Shown: positions 42,599 through 54,211, counted from the first letter of the stretch. The stretch is DNA of 64,000 nucleotides from Candidatus Protistibacter heckmannii (GCA_025050535.1 JALBVF010000003.1:62001-126000), one strand, 5' to 3'. A program made the numbers and translations. Notes: generated by a model from the letters alone, not told the origin.

Positions 42599-43540
42599 TT
42601 AGCAGATTTGCCCAGGCATTCTGACTTGCCCGCGCCCGCCGCTTATGGCTGCTGTCCTGGACAGTATCACCTGCTCCGAAATCCACGCATACGTCTTCCG
42701 GATCCCGTCCTCCAGCTTCTCGCTGGGACGCCAGCCCAGCTTTTCCTAGATCAGGAGGTTGTCGGAATTGCGGCCGCGCTCGCCTTCCAACCCCGGGATA
42801 TTGTTTTTCCGGATCGTCTTGCCGGCGACCCTCGCCACCATGTCCACAAGTTTGTTGATGCTGATGATCTCGTCCGAGCCGATATTCACGGACCCCATGA
42901 AGTCGGAGCGCATCAGCCGCATCACGCCCTCGAGGCATTCGTCGACATACAGAAAGGAGCGGGTCTGCAGGCCGTCGCCCCAGATATCCACCTGCCCCCA
43001 TTCGCCGCCGACGCCACCTTGCGGCAGATCGCCGCGGGCGCCTTCTCGCGTCCGCCGACCCAGGTGCCCTCCGGACCGAAGATGTTGTGAAAGCGCGCGA
43101 TCCTGGACTGGAAATCATAGTTTCTGGCGAAGGCCATATAGAGCTGTTCACTGAACAGCTTTTCCCAGCCGTACTCACTGTCCGGGTGCGCGGGATACGC
43201 GCTGTCCTCGGCGCAGGCAGGCTTCGAGCACATTGATGTTGATCAGCGCCGAGTTGTGCATGATGTCGGCGGCGTTCTCGCCCGTGAACACGAAGCCGGC
43301 GCCGCCCATGTCGGCGGCGAGCTGATAGATCTCGGTGAATTTCTGATCGATGACGTCCCGGCACAACGCCGGATCACGCAAGTCCCCCATGACGAAATCA
43401 TCCGCCTGGGTTTCGGCATATTCGGGGTATTTCAGATCGACCGCCCGAACCCAAAAGCCCTCGCGCTTGAGCCGCTTGACCAGATGACCGCCGATAAAGC
43501 CGCCGCCGCCCAACACCAACGCCGTCTTCCTGTCTCTCAT
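42599..43540 (-). pseudogene. Decayed GDP-mannose 3,5-epimerase-like gene
   Basis: Three frames on the minus strand together encode most of a GDP-mannose-3,5-epimerase-type SDR. The first (from ATG 43540) has LVLGGGGFIGGHL and AADMGGAGFVFTGENA to NVLEAC. Near 43215 a deletion removes the segment that should hold the catalytic Ser and shifts frame to YPAHPDSEYGWEKLF and NIFGPEGTWVGGREKAP. Near 43010 a second shift leads to VDIWGDGLQTRSFLYVDEC and GVMRL. A TAG at 42746-42748 interrupts the line before EKLGWRPSEKLEDGIRKTYAW, with the old stop near 42599. The start region lies 20 bp from an IS630 end. No functional product is expected. Confidence 0.85.
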
Positions 43541-43559
43541 GCGCTACCTTCTTCCGTAG

Positions 43560-43587
43560 TTATTTATCCGGCATTGAAACAATGAAC
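43560..43587 (+). repeat. Left terminal inverted repeat of the IS630-like element
   Basis: Reads TTATTTATCCGGCATTGAAA and continues to GAAC at 43587. Aligned with the reverse complement of 44585-44612 it differs at about five of 28 positions. Confidence 0.75.
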
Positions 43588-44555
43588 TCAAGCAGCATAC
43601 CGAACCGGCGCATGTTCGAAGTAGCTCTTGACGCGCTCGGGCTGTCGCTAAACGCTGAGCAGATGCTGGCGCGAGGCCTTAACCAGTTGCAGCTTCGAGC
43701 GATCTGGAGCGAGTTTGGTGCCGACCTGCTTCAGGTCGGCATTGGCCATTTCGTTGGGGCTCAGTTCGGGGCTGTAGCTGGGCAAGTAGAAGACTTCGAT
43801 CTCGTGCTTGTGCTCGGCCGGCATCCTTGACCAGCCGGCGCAGGAAATCGATCAGGATGTCGGCGCTCAACGCTCCGTCGAAGGCCTGCCAGCGCATCTG
43901 GCCCTTGTTGGTGACGGTGGAGATCACCGACAAGCCGTGGCGCTTGTTGTTCACGCGAATCACGGGCGTCTGGCCTTGCGGGGCGTAGCTGTGCCCGCGC
44001 ACGTCGTCGCGGCGCACGCCGGTCTCGTCGCCCCAGTGAATTTCGGCCCCCTCAGCCTTGGCGAAGGCGGCGATCACCGGGTAGTCCTCGTCGAGCCACT
44101 TTTTCACCGCCGCCGGCGACTGCTCGTAGGCCTTCTTCATGGGCTTTTTCGGCGTGAAGCCCCAACGCTCCAGATACAGGCCCATCGTGCGAACGGCCAG
44201 CTTGATGCCGTATCGGTTAAGGATCAACTCGGCAACTGCCTGGCGGCTCCACAGCGCGTAGATCATCTTCAACTGGTCGGGCGTGCGGTCAGCGGATCAG
44301 CCGCTGAACCTCGCGCTCCTGCTCCGCCGTCAGCGTTCTGCCCGTACCCTGCGGGCGCCCGGGGCGCTCAACGTCGAGGGCCTTCCACCCGCCCGCGCGA
44401 TACGCCTTCACCGCCGCAATGAGCGTCGTGCGCGACATCTCGCATTGCGCCGCCGTGTCCTTCAGGCTCACGCCATCCAGCCGCATTTTCACCGCACGTC
44501 GACGCCGTTCGTTCAGGGCGGCTACCGGCAGCGTTCTCGAGTCGATTTTGTCCAT
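43588..44555 (-). pseudogene. IS630-type transposase, multiply damaged
   Basis: From ATG 44555 a helix-turn-helix region is read (LNERRRRAVKMRLDGVSLKD, then CEMSRTTLIAAVKAYRAGGW) to VQRLIR and a TGA near 44286. The frame resumes one base off at DRTPDQLKMIYALWSRQAV and continues through WGDETGVRRDD, which carries the first catalytic Asp. After FLRRLVKDAGR the usual segment with LDN and the second Asp is missing, and the reading shifts to EHKHEIEVFYLPSYSPELSPNE with the final Glu. A TAG lies at 43648-43650. The first shift could be programmed, as in some IS630 members, but the missing DDE segment means the enzyme cannot be active. Confidence 0.8.
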
Positions 44556-44584
44556 GCAACATCCGACTCTATATCACTCAATAA

Positions 44585-44612
44585 GTTCAGTGTTTAAGTG
44601 CCGCATAAATAA
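44585..44612 (-). repeat. Right terminal inverted repeat of the IS630-like element
   Basis: Reverse complement begins TTATTTATGCGGCACTTAAA and ends GAAC, matching the left repeat at about 23 of 28 positions. Confidence 0.75.
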
Positions 44613-44684
44613 TCAGAACGAGCCCGCGGCGGTGCGCTCCCGCCGCCACACACCAGCAGTTTCACTTCACATCCGGATCCACCC

Positions 44685-45428
44685 ATGAAGCTTTTCCGCT
44701 CGCTCATGCTCGCCGCACTGGGCCTGCCCTCCCTGCCCCTTCCCGTCTTCGCACAGGCCGCCTGGACGTCCAAGCCGCTGCATCTGATCGTGCCCTATTC
44801 GCCGGGCGGCGGCGCGAGCGGCGTGATCGCGGCCACGGCCTTGGCCCAGGCCGATCCCGACTGCTACACCGTGCTCTACGACGCCTCGACCTTCGCCGTG
44901 AACCCGGCCCTGCGCAAGCAGCCCTTCGATCCGGCGCGCGACCTGATCCCGGCGTCGCTGGCGGTGACAGTGCCCAATATCCTCGTGGTCGCGCCCAACG
45001 CGCCCTACCGCAGCTTCGCGGAATTTATCGACTACGCGCGCAAGAACCCCGGCAAGACGACCTTCGCCTCCTACGGCTCGGGCCTGACCTATGTGACGAC
45101 CGGCAATCTGCGCGTGCTGGCTGTCACCTCCTCCAAGCGCATGACGGCGCTGCCTGAGGTGCCCACCATCTCCGAGAGCGGCTTCAAGGGCTTCGAGGTG
45201 CTGGAGTGGAACGGCTTCTTCCTGCCGAAGAACGCGCCGCGCGAGATCGTGCAGAAGCTGTCGAAGGAAATCCAGGCGGCCGCGAAGGACGCCGACACGC
45301 TCAAGCGCCTGCGTCAGCTCAACGTCGACCCTGTGGGCGGCACGCCGGAGGAGTTCGCGGACTTCCTGCATGCGGAGATGACGCGCTGGACGGCGCTGGT
45401 GAAGTCGAACAAGATCACGGCGGATTGA
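44685..45428 (+). pseudogene. Bug/TctC-type periplasmic receptor with two internal deletions
   Basis: 247 residues against about 320 for the family. A signal peptide (MKLFRSLMLAALGLPSLPLP, cut after VFAQA) is followed by LHLIVPYSPGGGASGVIA. Here the usual segment for the first ligand loop is missing, and the text jumps to ALAQADPDCYTVLYD. A second gap occurs after TTFASYGSGLTYV, where the segment with the hinge and second-domain loop should be, before GNLRVLAVTSSKRMTALPEV. The C-terminal third is intact. Both deletions keep the reading frame. Bug proteins bind carboxylic acids for tripartite transport; this copy lacks much of the binding site and is unlikely to work. Confidence 0.75.
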
Positions 45429-45556
45429 TCGGGCCGGCCGGTGCGGACCGCCCGGCGCAGTCAGCGTGCGCGGTCTGCTTGCATAGCCCGCTTGTGCGGC
45501 CGGCCTGATGCGGGCCGGTTGAAGCGCCGCCGGCGCGTGCCCGGCGACAGTGCGGA

Positions 45557-46351
45557 TCAGGGCGGCTGATCCGCCGCTGGCTTCGCCACCTTGGCGGCGG
45601 GGCCCTTCTTGGCGGCCTTTCTGGCCGCACCCTTTTTCGCTGTACTCTTCGCCGCGCTCTTGACGGCGCCCTTTGCTGCATTCTTTGCCGCGGGCTTCGC
45701 GCCGGCGGACTGCGCGGCCCGGGAAATCTGTTCGAACTGCCCCTGCAGCAGATCCCACCAGGCGGCGGCCGGATTGGGCGAGACGTATTGGGAGAAGTCC
45801 GGCATCTTCGCGGAGGACTTTCCCGCGGCCTTCGTGCCGGTCTTGGGCTTGGCCTTCGCCTTGGCGGCGGGCGGCTCGGGTTCGGCCTCAGGCTCCACGT
45901 CGGGTTCAGGCTTGCACTCGGTCTTGACGGCGAAGGGGCCGGCCGCGAACGCGGCGGCGAAGGGTGAAATGGGTGAGACGGGATCGTCCGCCGGTTCGGC
46001 GGCGGGCGCGGGCTTGGCCGCGGCAGCGGCGGCAGTCTGCTGACCCATCTGCCCGGCGGCGGCGCCGAAGGACTGCACGGCGGCGAGCGTGGCGCGCTGC
46101 ATCTCCAGCGCCTGGATGGTGGAGTGCAGCATTTTCATGTTCAGCGTCAGCCAGGACTCCACCGCCTTCATGTCGGTGATGTGCTTGTCGAGCTCGTCCA
46201 AGTCCATCGTGGGCATCATGACCTGCAGACCCGGCATCAGCCCCGCCGCGCCAGGCATGCCCGCGCCGACGTTGGCCGCGCTGGGAATGCTGGCCCAGAA
46301 CTTCTTCATCAGGTCGAGGCCTTCTTCGATATTGGGCATCTTGGTGAACAT
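45557..46351 (-). CDS. phaM: PhaM-like polyhydroxyalkanoate granule protein
   Basis: 264 residues from the ATG at 46351, with GGAG six bases upstream. The N-terminus PNIEEGLDLMKKFWASIP and the helical DLDELDKHITDMKAVESWLTL match PhaM of Cupriavidus. The middle is Ala/Pro-rich and acidic, and the last 60 residues are Lys/Ala-rich with repeated AAK and AKK units (for example AAKNAAKGAVKSAAKS), a histone-like DNA-binding tail. PhaM activates the PHB synthase PhaC and tethers granules to the nucleoid. The gene lies 37 bp downstream of the FAH-family gene. Identification is good from layout and N-terminus. Confidence 0.8.
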   Translation of the reverse strand: MFTKMPNIEEGLDLMKKFWASIPSAANVGAGMPGAAGLMPGLQVMMPTMDLDELDKHITDMKAVESWLTLNMKMLHSTIQALEMQRATLAAVQSFGAAAGQMGQQTAAAAAAKPAPAAEPADDPVSPISPFAAAFAAGPFAVKTECKPEPDVEPEAEPEPPAAKAKAKPKTGTKAAGKSSAKMPDFSQYVSPNPAAAWWDLLQGQFEQISRAAQSAGAKPAAKNAAKGAVKSAAKSTAKKGAARKAAKKGPAAKVAKPAADQPP

Positions 46352-46388
46352 GCTGGGCTCCGAGAGTGGCGGCGGCCTTCGGGCGATC

Positions 46389-47369
46389 TTAAGCCTTTTG
46401 CGCGAGCTTTTGGTCGATGGAGCCGAAAACACTCGCGCCGCCGTCCTTGATCTCGATACGCACAGTGTCGCCGAACTTCATGAAGCCGGTCTGGGCGGCG
46501 CCCGCATCGATCATCTCCTGCGCGCGCTGCTCGGCGATGCAGGCATAGCCCTTGGCGCGGTCCTTGTTGGAGATGGCGCCGGAGCCGACGATGCTGCCCG
46601 CGCCAATGTTGCGCGTCTTGGCGATGTGCGCGATGAGCCGCGCGAAGTCGAAGACCATGTCGGTGCCGCAGTCGGGCTTGCCGACGAGCTTGCCGTTCCA
46701 GTGCACGAGCATGGGCAGGTGAACCTTGCAGTCGCGCCAGTTCGCGCCGAGCTCGTCGGGCGTGACGGCCACGGGCGAGAAGGCGGTGGCGGCCTTGCTC
46801 TGGAAGAAGCCGAAGCCCTTGGCCAGTTCGGCGGGGATGAGGTTGCGCAGCGAGACGTCGTTGACGAGCATGAGCAGGCGGATGGACTGGGCGGCATCCT
46901 CGGCGCTGGAGCCCATGGGCAAGTCGCCGGTGACGACGACCACTTCGGCCTCGAAGTCCACGCCCCATTCCTCGGAGAGCGCGAGGATGTCGTCGCAGGG
47001 GCCGATGAGGTCGTCGCTGGCGCCCTGGTACATCAGCGGGTCGGTCCAGAATTCGGGCGGCATGTCGGCGCCGCGCGCCTTGCGCACGAGCTCGACGTGG
47101 TTCACATAGGCGGAGCCGTCGGCCCACTGGTGGGCGCGCGGCAGCGGCGCCATGCAGGCCTTGGGATCGAAGGGGAAGGCGTGGCGCGCCGCGCCGTTGT
47201 TCAGCGAAAGAGAGATGTCCTCGAGCTGGGGCGCGAAGAAGTCCCAGTCGTCGAGCGCCGCCTGCAGCGTGGGGGCGACGCCGGTGGCGTAGACCGCCTG
47301 GGTCAGGTCGCGGGAGACGACGGCGAGTTGGCCGTCGCGGGAACCGTCCTTGAGACTTGCGAGTTTCAT
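46389..47369 (-). CDS. Fumarylacetoacetate hydrolase family protein
   Basis: 326 residues from the ATG at 47369 (MKLASLKDGSRDGQL), with AAGGCAGG just upstream; the longer frame is unlikely. Family features: an N-terminal FAH_N-like domain, then DDILALSEEWGVDFEAEVVVV with the metal-binding Glu-x-Glu pair, NDVSLRNLIPAEL, and RNIGAGSIVGSGAISNKD in the C-terminal domain. Members cleave C-C bonds in aromatic acid breakdown or decarboxylate oxaloacetate. The adjacent PhaM-like gene does not define the substrate. It may be annotated as fumarylacetoacetase or 2-keto-4-pentenoate hydratase-like. Confidence 0.82.
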   Translation of the reverse strand: MKLASLKDGSRDGQLAVVSRDLTQAVYATGVAPTLQAALDDWDFFAPQLEDISLSLNNGAARHAFPFDPKACMAPLPRAHQWADGSAYVNHVELVRKARGADMPPEFWTDPLMYQGASDDLIGPCDDILALSEEWGVDFEAEVVVVTGDLPMGSSAEDAAQSIRLLMLVNDVSLRNLIPAELAKGFGFFQSKAATAFSPVAVTPDELGANWRDCKVHLPMLVHWNGKLVGKPDCGTDMVFDFARLIAHIAKTRNIGAGSIVGSGAISNKDRAKGYACIAEQRAQEMIDAGAAQTGFMKFGDTVRIEIKDGGASVFGSIDQKLAQKA

Positions 47370-47465
47370 CCTGCCTTGCTTTCTGCTGATGATTATTGAA
47401 ATTGACCGGCCCGAGGATACCGGGAAATCTCCTCGGCAGTCGAGTTCCGTTTCTACACTCGCCGC

Positions 47466-48401
47466 ATGCCCACGCCGCCTCTCATGCTGCCGGTTCCGCC
47501 GCATGTCCGTTTTCCGGTCGGCCCCCGCCTGCCGCGCTTCGCCCTGTTGCTACTGTTTGCGCTGGCGGGACATCTGGCGCTGTTCTGGGTGCTGTACGCG
47601 AGCCGGCGCACGGAGCCGCCGCCGCCCGTGGAGACCCTGGTCGAGACTGAACTGATCAAGCCGCGTCTGGTGCAGGCGGCGCCGCCGAAATCGGCGCCCA
47701 GGCCGCTGCCCCGGTCCGCGCCGAGACCGGCGCCGGCGGCGCCCCTGGCGACTCCCTCGACGAGCCAGACGGACGACGCCGCGCTGACCGCCTCTGCTTC
47801 CGGCACCCCGGACGCCGGCCCGCCCGCCGCGCCCCAGCCGGTGGAGGCCAAGGGCGAGAAATTCTCTCTGCCGCCTTCGGCGCAGGTGGTCTACGACTCC
47901 TTCGTCAACGGCATGCAGAGCCAGTCCGGACACATCGTCTTGGACGCAGGCAAGGAGACTTACCGGCTGAGCGTGGAGATTCCGCTGCCCTTCGTGGGCA
48001 CCTTCGCCTACCACAGCCAGAGCGGCTACGACGGCTACGGACTGGCGCCGCTGCGCTACGAGGAGGCGCGCAGCAAGCGCAAGTCGGTGACATTCTCGTG
48101 GGTGAGCACTGTCGCGCCGGGGGAGCAGGACCGCTTCAGCGTGGTGATGCAGCTCGCCGGCCTGGTGGGTGCGAACCCGGACCGCTACCAGCCGGGCGCG
48201 ACGCTGGAATTCTCGATCACCGACAGCGACAGCGTGGAGACCTGGAAGGTGCAGGCGGCCGGGGAAGACCTTGTCGAGACCAGGGGCGGGCTGCTTCCGG
48301 CGCGGCGTTTCGTGCGCCTGCCTCGGCGCGATGGCGACGAGCGCCGCCTCGAAATCTGGCTCGCGCCCGGCCTGGGCTGGCTGCCGGCCAAGCTGCGCTA
48401 G
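47466..48401 (+). CDS. DUF3108-domain envelope protein
   Basis: 311 residues. One N-terminal membrane anchor (RFALLLLFALAGHLALFWVLY, about 24-44) is followed by a Pro/Ala-rich spacer (residues 50-115) and a C-terminal beta-rich domain with VYDSFVNGMQSQSGHIVLDA, YHSQSGYDGYGLAPLRYEEA and LEIWLAPGLGWLPAKLR, typical of DUF3108. The layout is TonB-like: anchor, stiff linker, periplasmic domain. The function is unknown. It is divergent from the FAH gene, with 96 bp between their starts that should hold both promoters. Confidence 0.75.
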   Translation: MPTPPLMLPVPPHVRFPVGPRLPRFALLLLFALAGHLALFWVLYASRRTEPPPPVETLVETELIKPRLVQAAPPKSAPRPLPRSAPRPAPAAPLATPSTSQTDDAALTASASGTPDAGPPAAPQPVEAKGEKFSLPPSAQVVYDSFVNGMQSQSGHIVLDAGKETYRLSVEIPLPFVGTFAYHSQSGYDGYGLAPLRYEEARSKRKSVTFSWVSTVAPGEQDRFSVVMQLAGLVGANPDRYQPGATLEFSITDSDSVETWKVQAAGEDLVETRGGLLPARRFVRLPRRDGDERRLEIWLAPGLGWLPAKLR

Positions 48402-48602
48402 ACCGAGCCAAACGGCATAGTGCTGGAGCTTGTGTTAAAGGAACGCCAGACCCCCTGAGGCTTCGCCAAAGCCCCTTTCCCCGGCCCCCTTGAAGCTACG
48501 CCCGCCGCCCCACTTGCCGGCTAAGGCAATTGCGCAAAAAGGCCGTAATCCTGGTGACAGGGAGCAGCACGGCAGCGCAGGCACATCTCAAGGGAGTCCG
48601 CC

Positions 48603-48861
48603 ATGCACATGATCTACAACAGCCCGAATTACTGCGTGGTCGAGTTCGGCCCGCAGCAGGGTGTGGGCGCGCTCTCGGCGGGCGGCTATGAAATCGTCGA
48701 CAAGACCCTGGGCCCGGGAGATCTTCCTGGGCGGCGACCTGACCAAGCATTTCCGCGCCAACGTCCATGAGCTGATCGACAGCGAACCCACTCAGGATGA
48801 GATCTAGGATTTCCTCGGCCAGTTCGGCAGCCTGATGCACCAGCCGGTCGTGATGCACTGA
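48603..48861 (+). pseudogene. DUF3567 family gene, frameshifted with an internal stop
   Basis: The plus strand reads MHMIYNSPNYCVVEFGPQQG and ALSAGGYEIVDKTLGPG, then changes frame to EIFLGGDLTKHFRANVHELI, reaches a TAG after TQDEI, and continues DFLGQFGSLMHQPVVMH to a TGA at 48859-48861. These blocks match the small (about 85 residues) DUF3567 proteins of betaproteobacteria. GGAG lies about nine bases before the ATG, so only the body is damaged. Two lesions in so short a gene make a single sequencing error unlikely. The preceding gap (48402-48602) holds nothing I can identify. Confidence 0.75.
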
Positions 48862-48909
48862 GCCGCGGGGCGCGGGCCTCGGTGGCCCTTTCCGTCCGCT
48901 ACGGCGCGC

Positions 48910-49302
48910 TCAGCACTGTTCCCAGGTCAGGCCCTCGAAACGCCAGCCGTTGAGGGTGTTGCGGCGGTGTCCGGCGTACAGATCGCCCTCGAATCCATTG
49001 AGCACGTTGTAGACGCGGGTGAAGTCCACGGCTTCCAGCGCTTCGCCCGCGGCGGTGGAACGGCTGCCGCTTCGGCAGATGAGCAGCGCGGGGCGGTCGC
49101 CGGCGAAGCCGGCCAGACGCCGCACATCGGCGACGAAGTGCGGGTTGATCTCCCAGTCCGGGCCGTCGTTCCAGGCGACGTGCGTGGAGCCCACCGGATG
49201 GCCGACGAAGAGGTATTCCATTTCGCTGCGGCAATCGATGAACACGGCGCTGGGCGTGGCCCGCAGGAATTCGTGGGCTTGCTTGGTGCTGAAGTGTTCC
49301 AT
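48910..49302 (-). CDS. Single-domain rhodanese (sulfurtransferase-like) protein
   Basis: 130 residues from the ATG at 49302. The fold runs [22 protein letters not shown] with the usual HxxGS motif, and the active-site loop CRSGSRS begins with Cys76. No signal peptide, so cytoplasmic. Small rhodaneses carry sulfane sulfur to acceptors such as thiol or cyanide. It is divergent from metH, with 134 bp between the starts. The C-terminal FEGLTWEQC adds a second Cys at the end. Confidence 0.85.
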   Translation of the reverse strand: MEHFSTKQAHEFLRATPSAVFIDCRSEMEYLFVGHPVGSTHVAWNDGPDWEINPHFVADVRRLAGFAGDRPALLICRSGSRSTAAGEALEAVDFTRVYNVLNGFEGDLYAGHRRNTLNGWRFEGLTWEQC

Positions 49303-49388
49303 GGCGGTCGCGGATCGGGCGGAGAGGGAAGGCCGGCGCACCCTGGGGCGGCCGGTTCGGAACGATTATAGGCTGTAAAATACGCGGT

Positions 49389-49409
49389 CCCGCGCAGCCT
49401 GTGCGCGGG
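49389..49409 (+). other. Leader hairpin before metH
   Basis: CCCGCGCA and TGCGCGGG form an eight-base stem around GCCTG, between a TAAAAT sequence (49375-49380, possible -10) and the metH start. It has no T tract. It does not match a cobalamin or SAH riboswitch that I know, so its role is unclear. Confidence 0.3.
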
Positions 49410-49436
49410 CCAGCAACCACGCACTGCGAGGCATCC

Positions 49437-50494
49437 ATGATTCCCTACACCCGCGCCCAGTCCCTGCCCGGACTGCTGCAAGACCGAATCCTAGTCCTGG
49501 ATGGCGCGATGGGCACCATGATCCAGCGCTACAAGCTCGACGAGGCGCAGTACCGCGGCAAGGGCGCCGACGCCGAGGGCAGGATCTTCGCGCGCTTCGC
49601 GGACCACCCGGTGGACGTGAAGGGCAACAACGACCTGCTGGTCCTCACCCAGCCCGGCGTGATCCAGGAGATCCACGAGCAGTACCTGGCGTCCGGCGCG
49701 GACATCATCGAGACCAATACCTTCGGCGCGACCACCGTGGCCCAGGCGGACTACCGCATGGAGGGCTTGGCGGCGGAGATGAACCTCGCCGCCGCGCGCC
49801 TGGCGTGCGCCGCCGCCGAAAAATACAGCACGCCGGAGAAGCCGCGCTTCGTGGCCGGCGCCATGGGCCCCACGCCCAAGACCGCGAGCATCTCGCCCGA
49901 CGTCAACGACCCGGGCGCGCGCAACGTGAGCTTCGACGAACTACGCGAGGCCTATTACGAGCAGGCCAAGGCGCTTCTCGAGGGCGGCTCGGACGTGCTG
50001 CTGGCGGAAACCATTTTCGACACGCTCAACGCTAAGGCGGCGCTGTTCGCTATCGATCAGCTCTTCGAGGACAGCGGCGAGCGCGTGCCCGTGATGATCT
50101 CTGGCACGGTGACCGATGCCTCGGGCCGCATCCTCTCGGGCCAGACGGTGGAGGCTTTCTGGAATTCGCTGCGCCATGCGCGGCCGATCACCTTCGGCCT
50201 GAACTGCGCGCTGGGCGCGGCGCTGATGCGGCCCTATATCTCGGAGCTGGCGCGCGTGGCCAACGTGGCGGTGTCCTGCTATCCGAACGCCGGCCTGCCC
50301 AATCCGATGAGCGACACCGGCTTTGACGAAACGCCCAAGCAGACCTCGGCCCTGGTGGGCGGCTTCGCCACCGATGGGCTGGTGAATCTGGTGGGCGGCT
50401 GCTGCGGCACGACGCCCGACCATATCGCCGCGATCGCCCAGGCCGTGAAGACCAAGAAGCCGCGCGTGTGGCCGAATCAATACAAGGAAGCGGC

Positions 50495-50498
<4 letters not shown>
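49437..50498 (+). CDS. metH: Methionine synthase, homocysteine-binding part (split MetH)
   Basis: 353 residues from the ATG at 49437. It holds only the homocysteine methyltransferase barrel: [46 protein letters not shown], and the zinc ligands in [11 protein letters not shown] and [11 protein letters not shown]. The cobalamin and folate parts are in the next gene, which overlaps by four bases (ATGA). In many bacteria these form one protein of about 1230 residues; a two-gene arrangement is usual in several betaproteobacteria. The product needs the partner to make methionine from homocysteine. Confidence 0.92.
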
Positions 50499-53242
<2,744 letters not shown>

Positions 53243-53266
53243 TGCGCTGGGCGGCGCCCCACCTGA

Positions 53267-53292
53267 AGCGGCCCCTTTCAGGCCGCTTTTTT
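53267..53292 (+). terminator. Rho-independent terminator after metH
   Basis: AGCGGCC and GGCCGCT form a seven-base stem with a CCTTTCA loop, followed by TTTTTT. Placed 25 bases after the metH stop. Confidence 0.85.
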
Positions 53293-53332
53293 ATTGGACT
53301 GGTCTGAACTCCGTCTCGCGCCGAAACAAGGC

Positions 53333-53638
53333 CTACTGTCCCCAAACCACCGGCTGATCCTTCTTCAAGGACTTGCGCAGCAGCTCCAGAAACGGAAACG
53401 CCCGCTGTGACAGATACAGCAGGTCCTCCGTCGGCTCGGCCTTGGGATCCGTCGTCCCGGGACCGAGTCGATCGATCTCGATCGCTTTTTCCAGGCGCGC
53501 TATCGCCTCCGGAAACTGCGCCTGCATGAGGATGTCGCGCGGCTCCAGCTTGCGGCCGATGATGCCGAAGAGCCGGTCGGCCAGATCGTCTAGCATCATC
53601 ACGTCGGCGGCGGCTTTGCTATGGAAGGTGTAAAGCAT
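53333..53638 (-). CDS. DUF1840 family protein
   Basis: 101 residues. The N-terminus MLYTFHSKAAADVMMLDDLA is characteristic of DUF1840, a small cytoplasmic family of betaproteobacteria with no assigned role. The second half is helical (PEAIARLEKAIEID) and ends with hydrophobic FLELLRKSLKKDQPVVWG. The gene converges on metH; the two stops are 90 bp apart with the metH terminator between. Confidence 0.75.
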   Translation of the reverse strand: MLYTFHSKAAADVMMLDDLADRLFGIIGRKLEPRDILMQAQFPEAIARLEKAIEIDRLGPGTTDPKAEPTEDLLYLSQRAFPFLELLRKSLKKDQPVVWGQ

Positions 53639-53874
53639 GGCTTGCCTTGAGGTCTCGTCATTTCAATTTCTACAATTCTATTGCGACAAAGCGCTGCCAG
53701 GAGCGGCGCCCGAGCGAACAGAACTTTTTCTTTTCTGTCAGGCCACGCTCCGGCACCTCGTGCAATAGCCTGATTTTCCGCATCCGGCAGACTGCGCACC
53801 TCCCCGCCGCATAAGCTTCGCATCTCTGGCGCCTGCTCTGACGGCGTCGTTGGAACCTAAACCAGGAGTTATCG
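53639..53874. other. Intergenic region, no gene seen
   Basis: This 236-bp gap lies between two divergent genes (DUF1840 and a small secreted protein) and should hold both promoters. No convincing hexamers, RNA gene or repeat is visible. AGGAG occurs about 11 bases before the ATG at 53875. Confidence 0.5.
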
Positions 53875-54171
53875 ATGCGCAAAACCGCTCTTCTCGCTTT
53901 GCTCTTTTCCGCCGGCATCGCCGCCACGTCCAACGCCAATGCGGAAGTCCCATCAAAGGTGCATCCGTTCATGGCGAAACAAAGTTTCTGCTCGAAGCAG
54001 AAGATGATTGATTACAGCCAAGCTATACGCACGGCTGTCTCCAAGTTCGGCCCGGATATCCTGTTCGTCCAGACGACTGGTCTAAGCAAGGGAGACGCCG
54101 CCATTCTGGAAAAAGCAAATGTCATGCTGCACATGTACATGGCTTGTGTGAATGGCTTTGCTTATCGATAA
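53875..54171 (+). CDS. Small secreted protein of unknown function
   Basis: 98 residues. A clear signal peptide (MRKTALLALLFSAGIAATSN then ANA-E, cut after Ala23) leaves a mature protein of about 75 residues. It has two cysteines, in SFCSKQKMID and MYMACVNGF, that could form a disulfide. The mature part is helical and has no membrane segment. I do not recognise the family. It has its own upstream region and a hairpin terminator, so it is probably transcribed alone. Periplasmic location is inferred from the signal peptide. Confidence 0.65.
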   Translation: MRKTALLALLFSAGIAATSNANAEVPSKVHPFMAKQSFCSKQKMIDYSQAIRTAVSKFGPDILFVQTTGLSKGDAAILEKANVMLHMYMACVNGFAYR

Positions 54172-54182
54172 GCAGCTGCACA

Positions 54183-54211
54183 GGCAAACTCTGCAATGAG
54201 TTTGCCTCTTT
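54183..54211 (+). terminator. Rho-independent terminator after the small secreted protein gene
   Basis: GGCAAACTC and GAGTTTGCC form a perfect nine-base stem with a TGCAAT loop, followed by TCTTT. Confidence 0.75.

Larger units (their letters stand above)
43560..44612 (-). mobile_element. Defective IS630-family insertion sequence
   Basis: About 1.05 kb bounded by 28-bp imperfect inverted repeats that agree at about 23 positions (both begin TTATTTAT and end TGAAC when read inward). Inside is a broken transposase gene on the minus strand. IS630 elements insert at TA; several TA steps lie at the edges, so the exact target duplication is uncertain. The element separates the damaged epimerase gene and the polysaccharide block from the Bug receptor gene and may mark an earlier rearrangement. 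Confidence 0.8.

Noticed and set aside
43541-43556. GGTAGCGCATG before the damaged epimerase gene, resembling an ops/JUMPstart element
   Set aside because: It lies at the start codon of a pseudogene and lacks the GGCGGTAG core; probably just a ribosome site.
45429-45556. GC-rich inverted repeats after the Bug gene as a terminator
   Set aside because: Several short GGCCGG-type palindromes exist but none is followed by a T tract on either strand.
49303-49436. Possible cobalamin or SAH riboswitch before metH
   Set aside because: The 134-bp gap has one GC hairpin but lacks the conserved cores of either riboswitch that I know.
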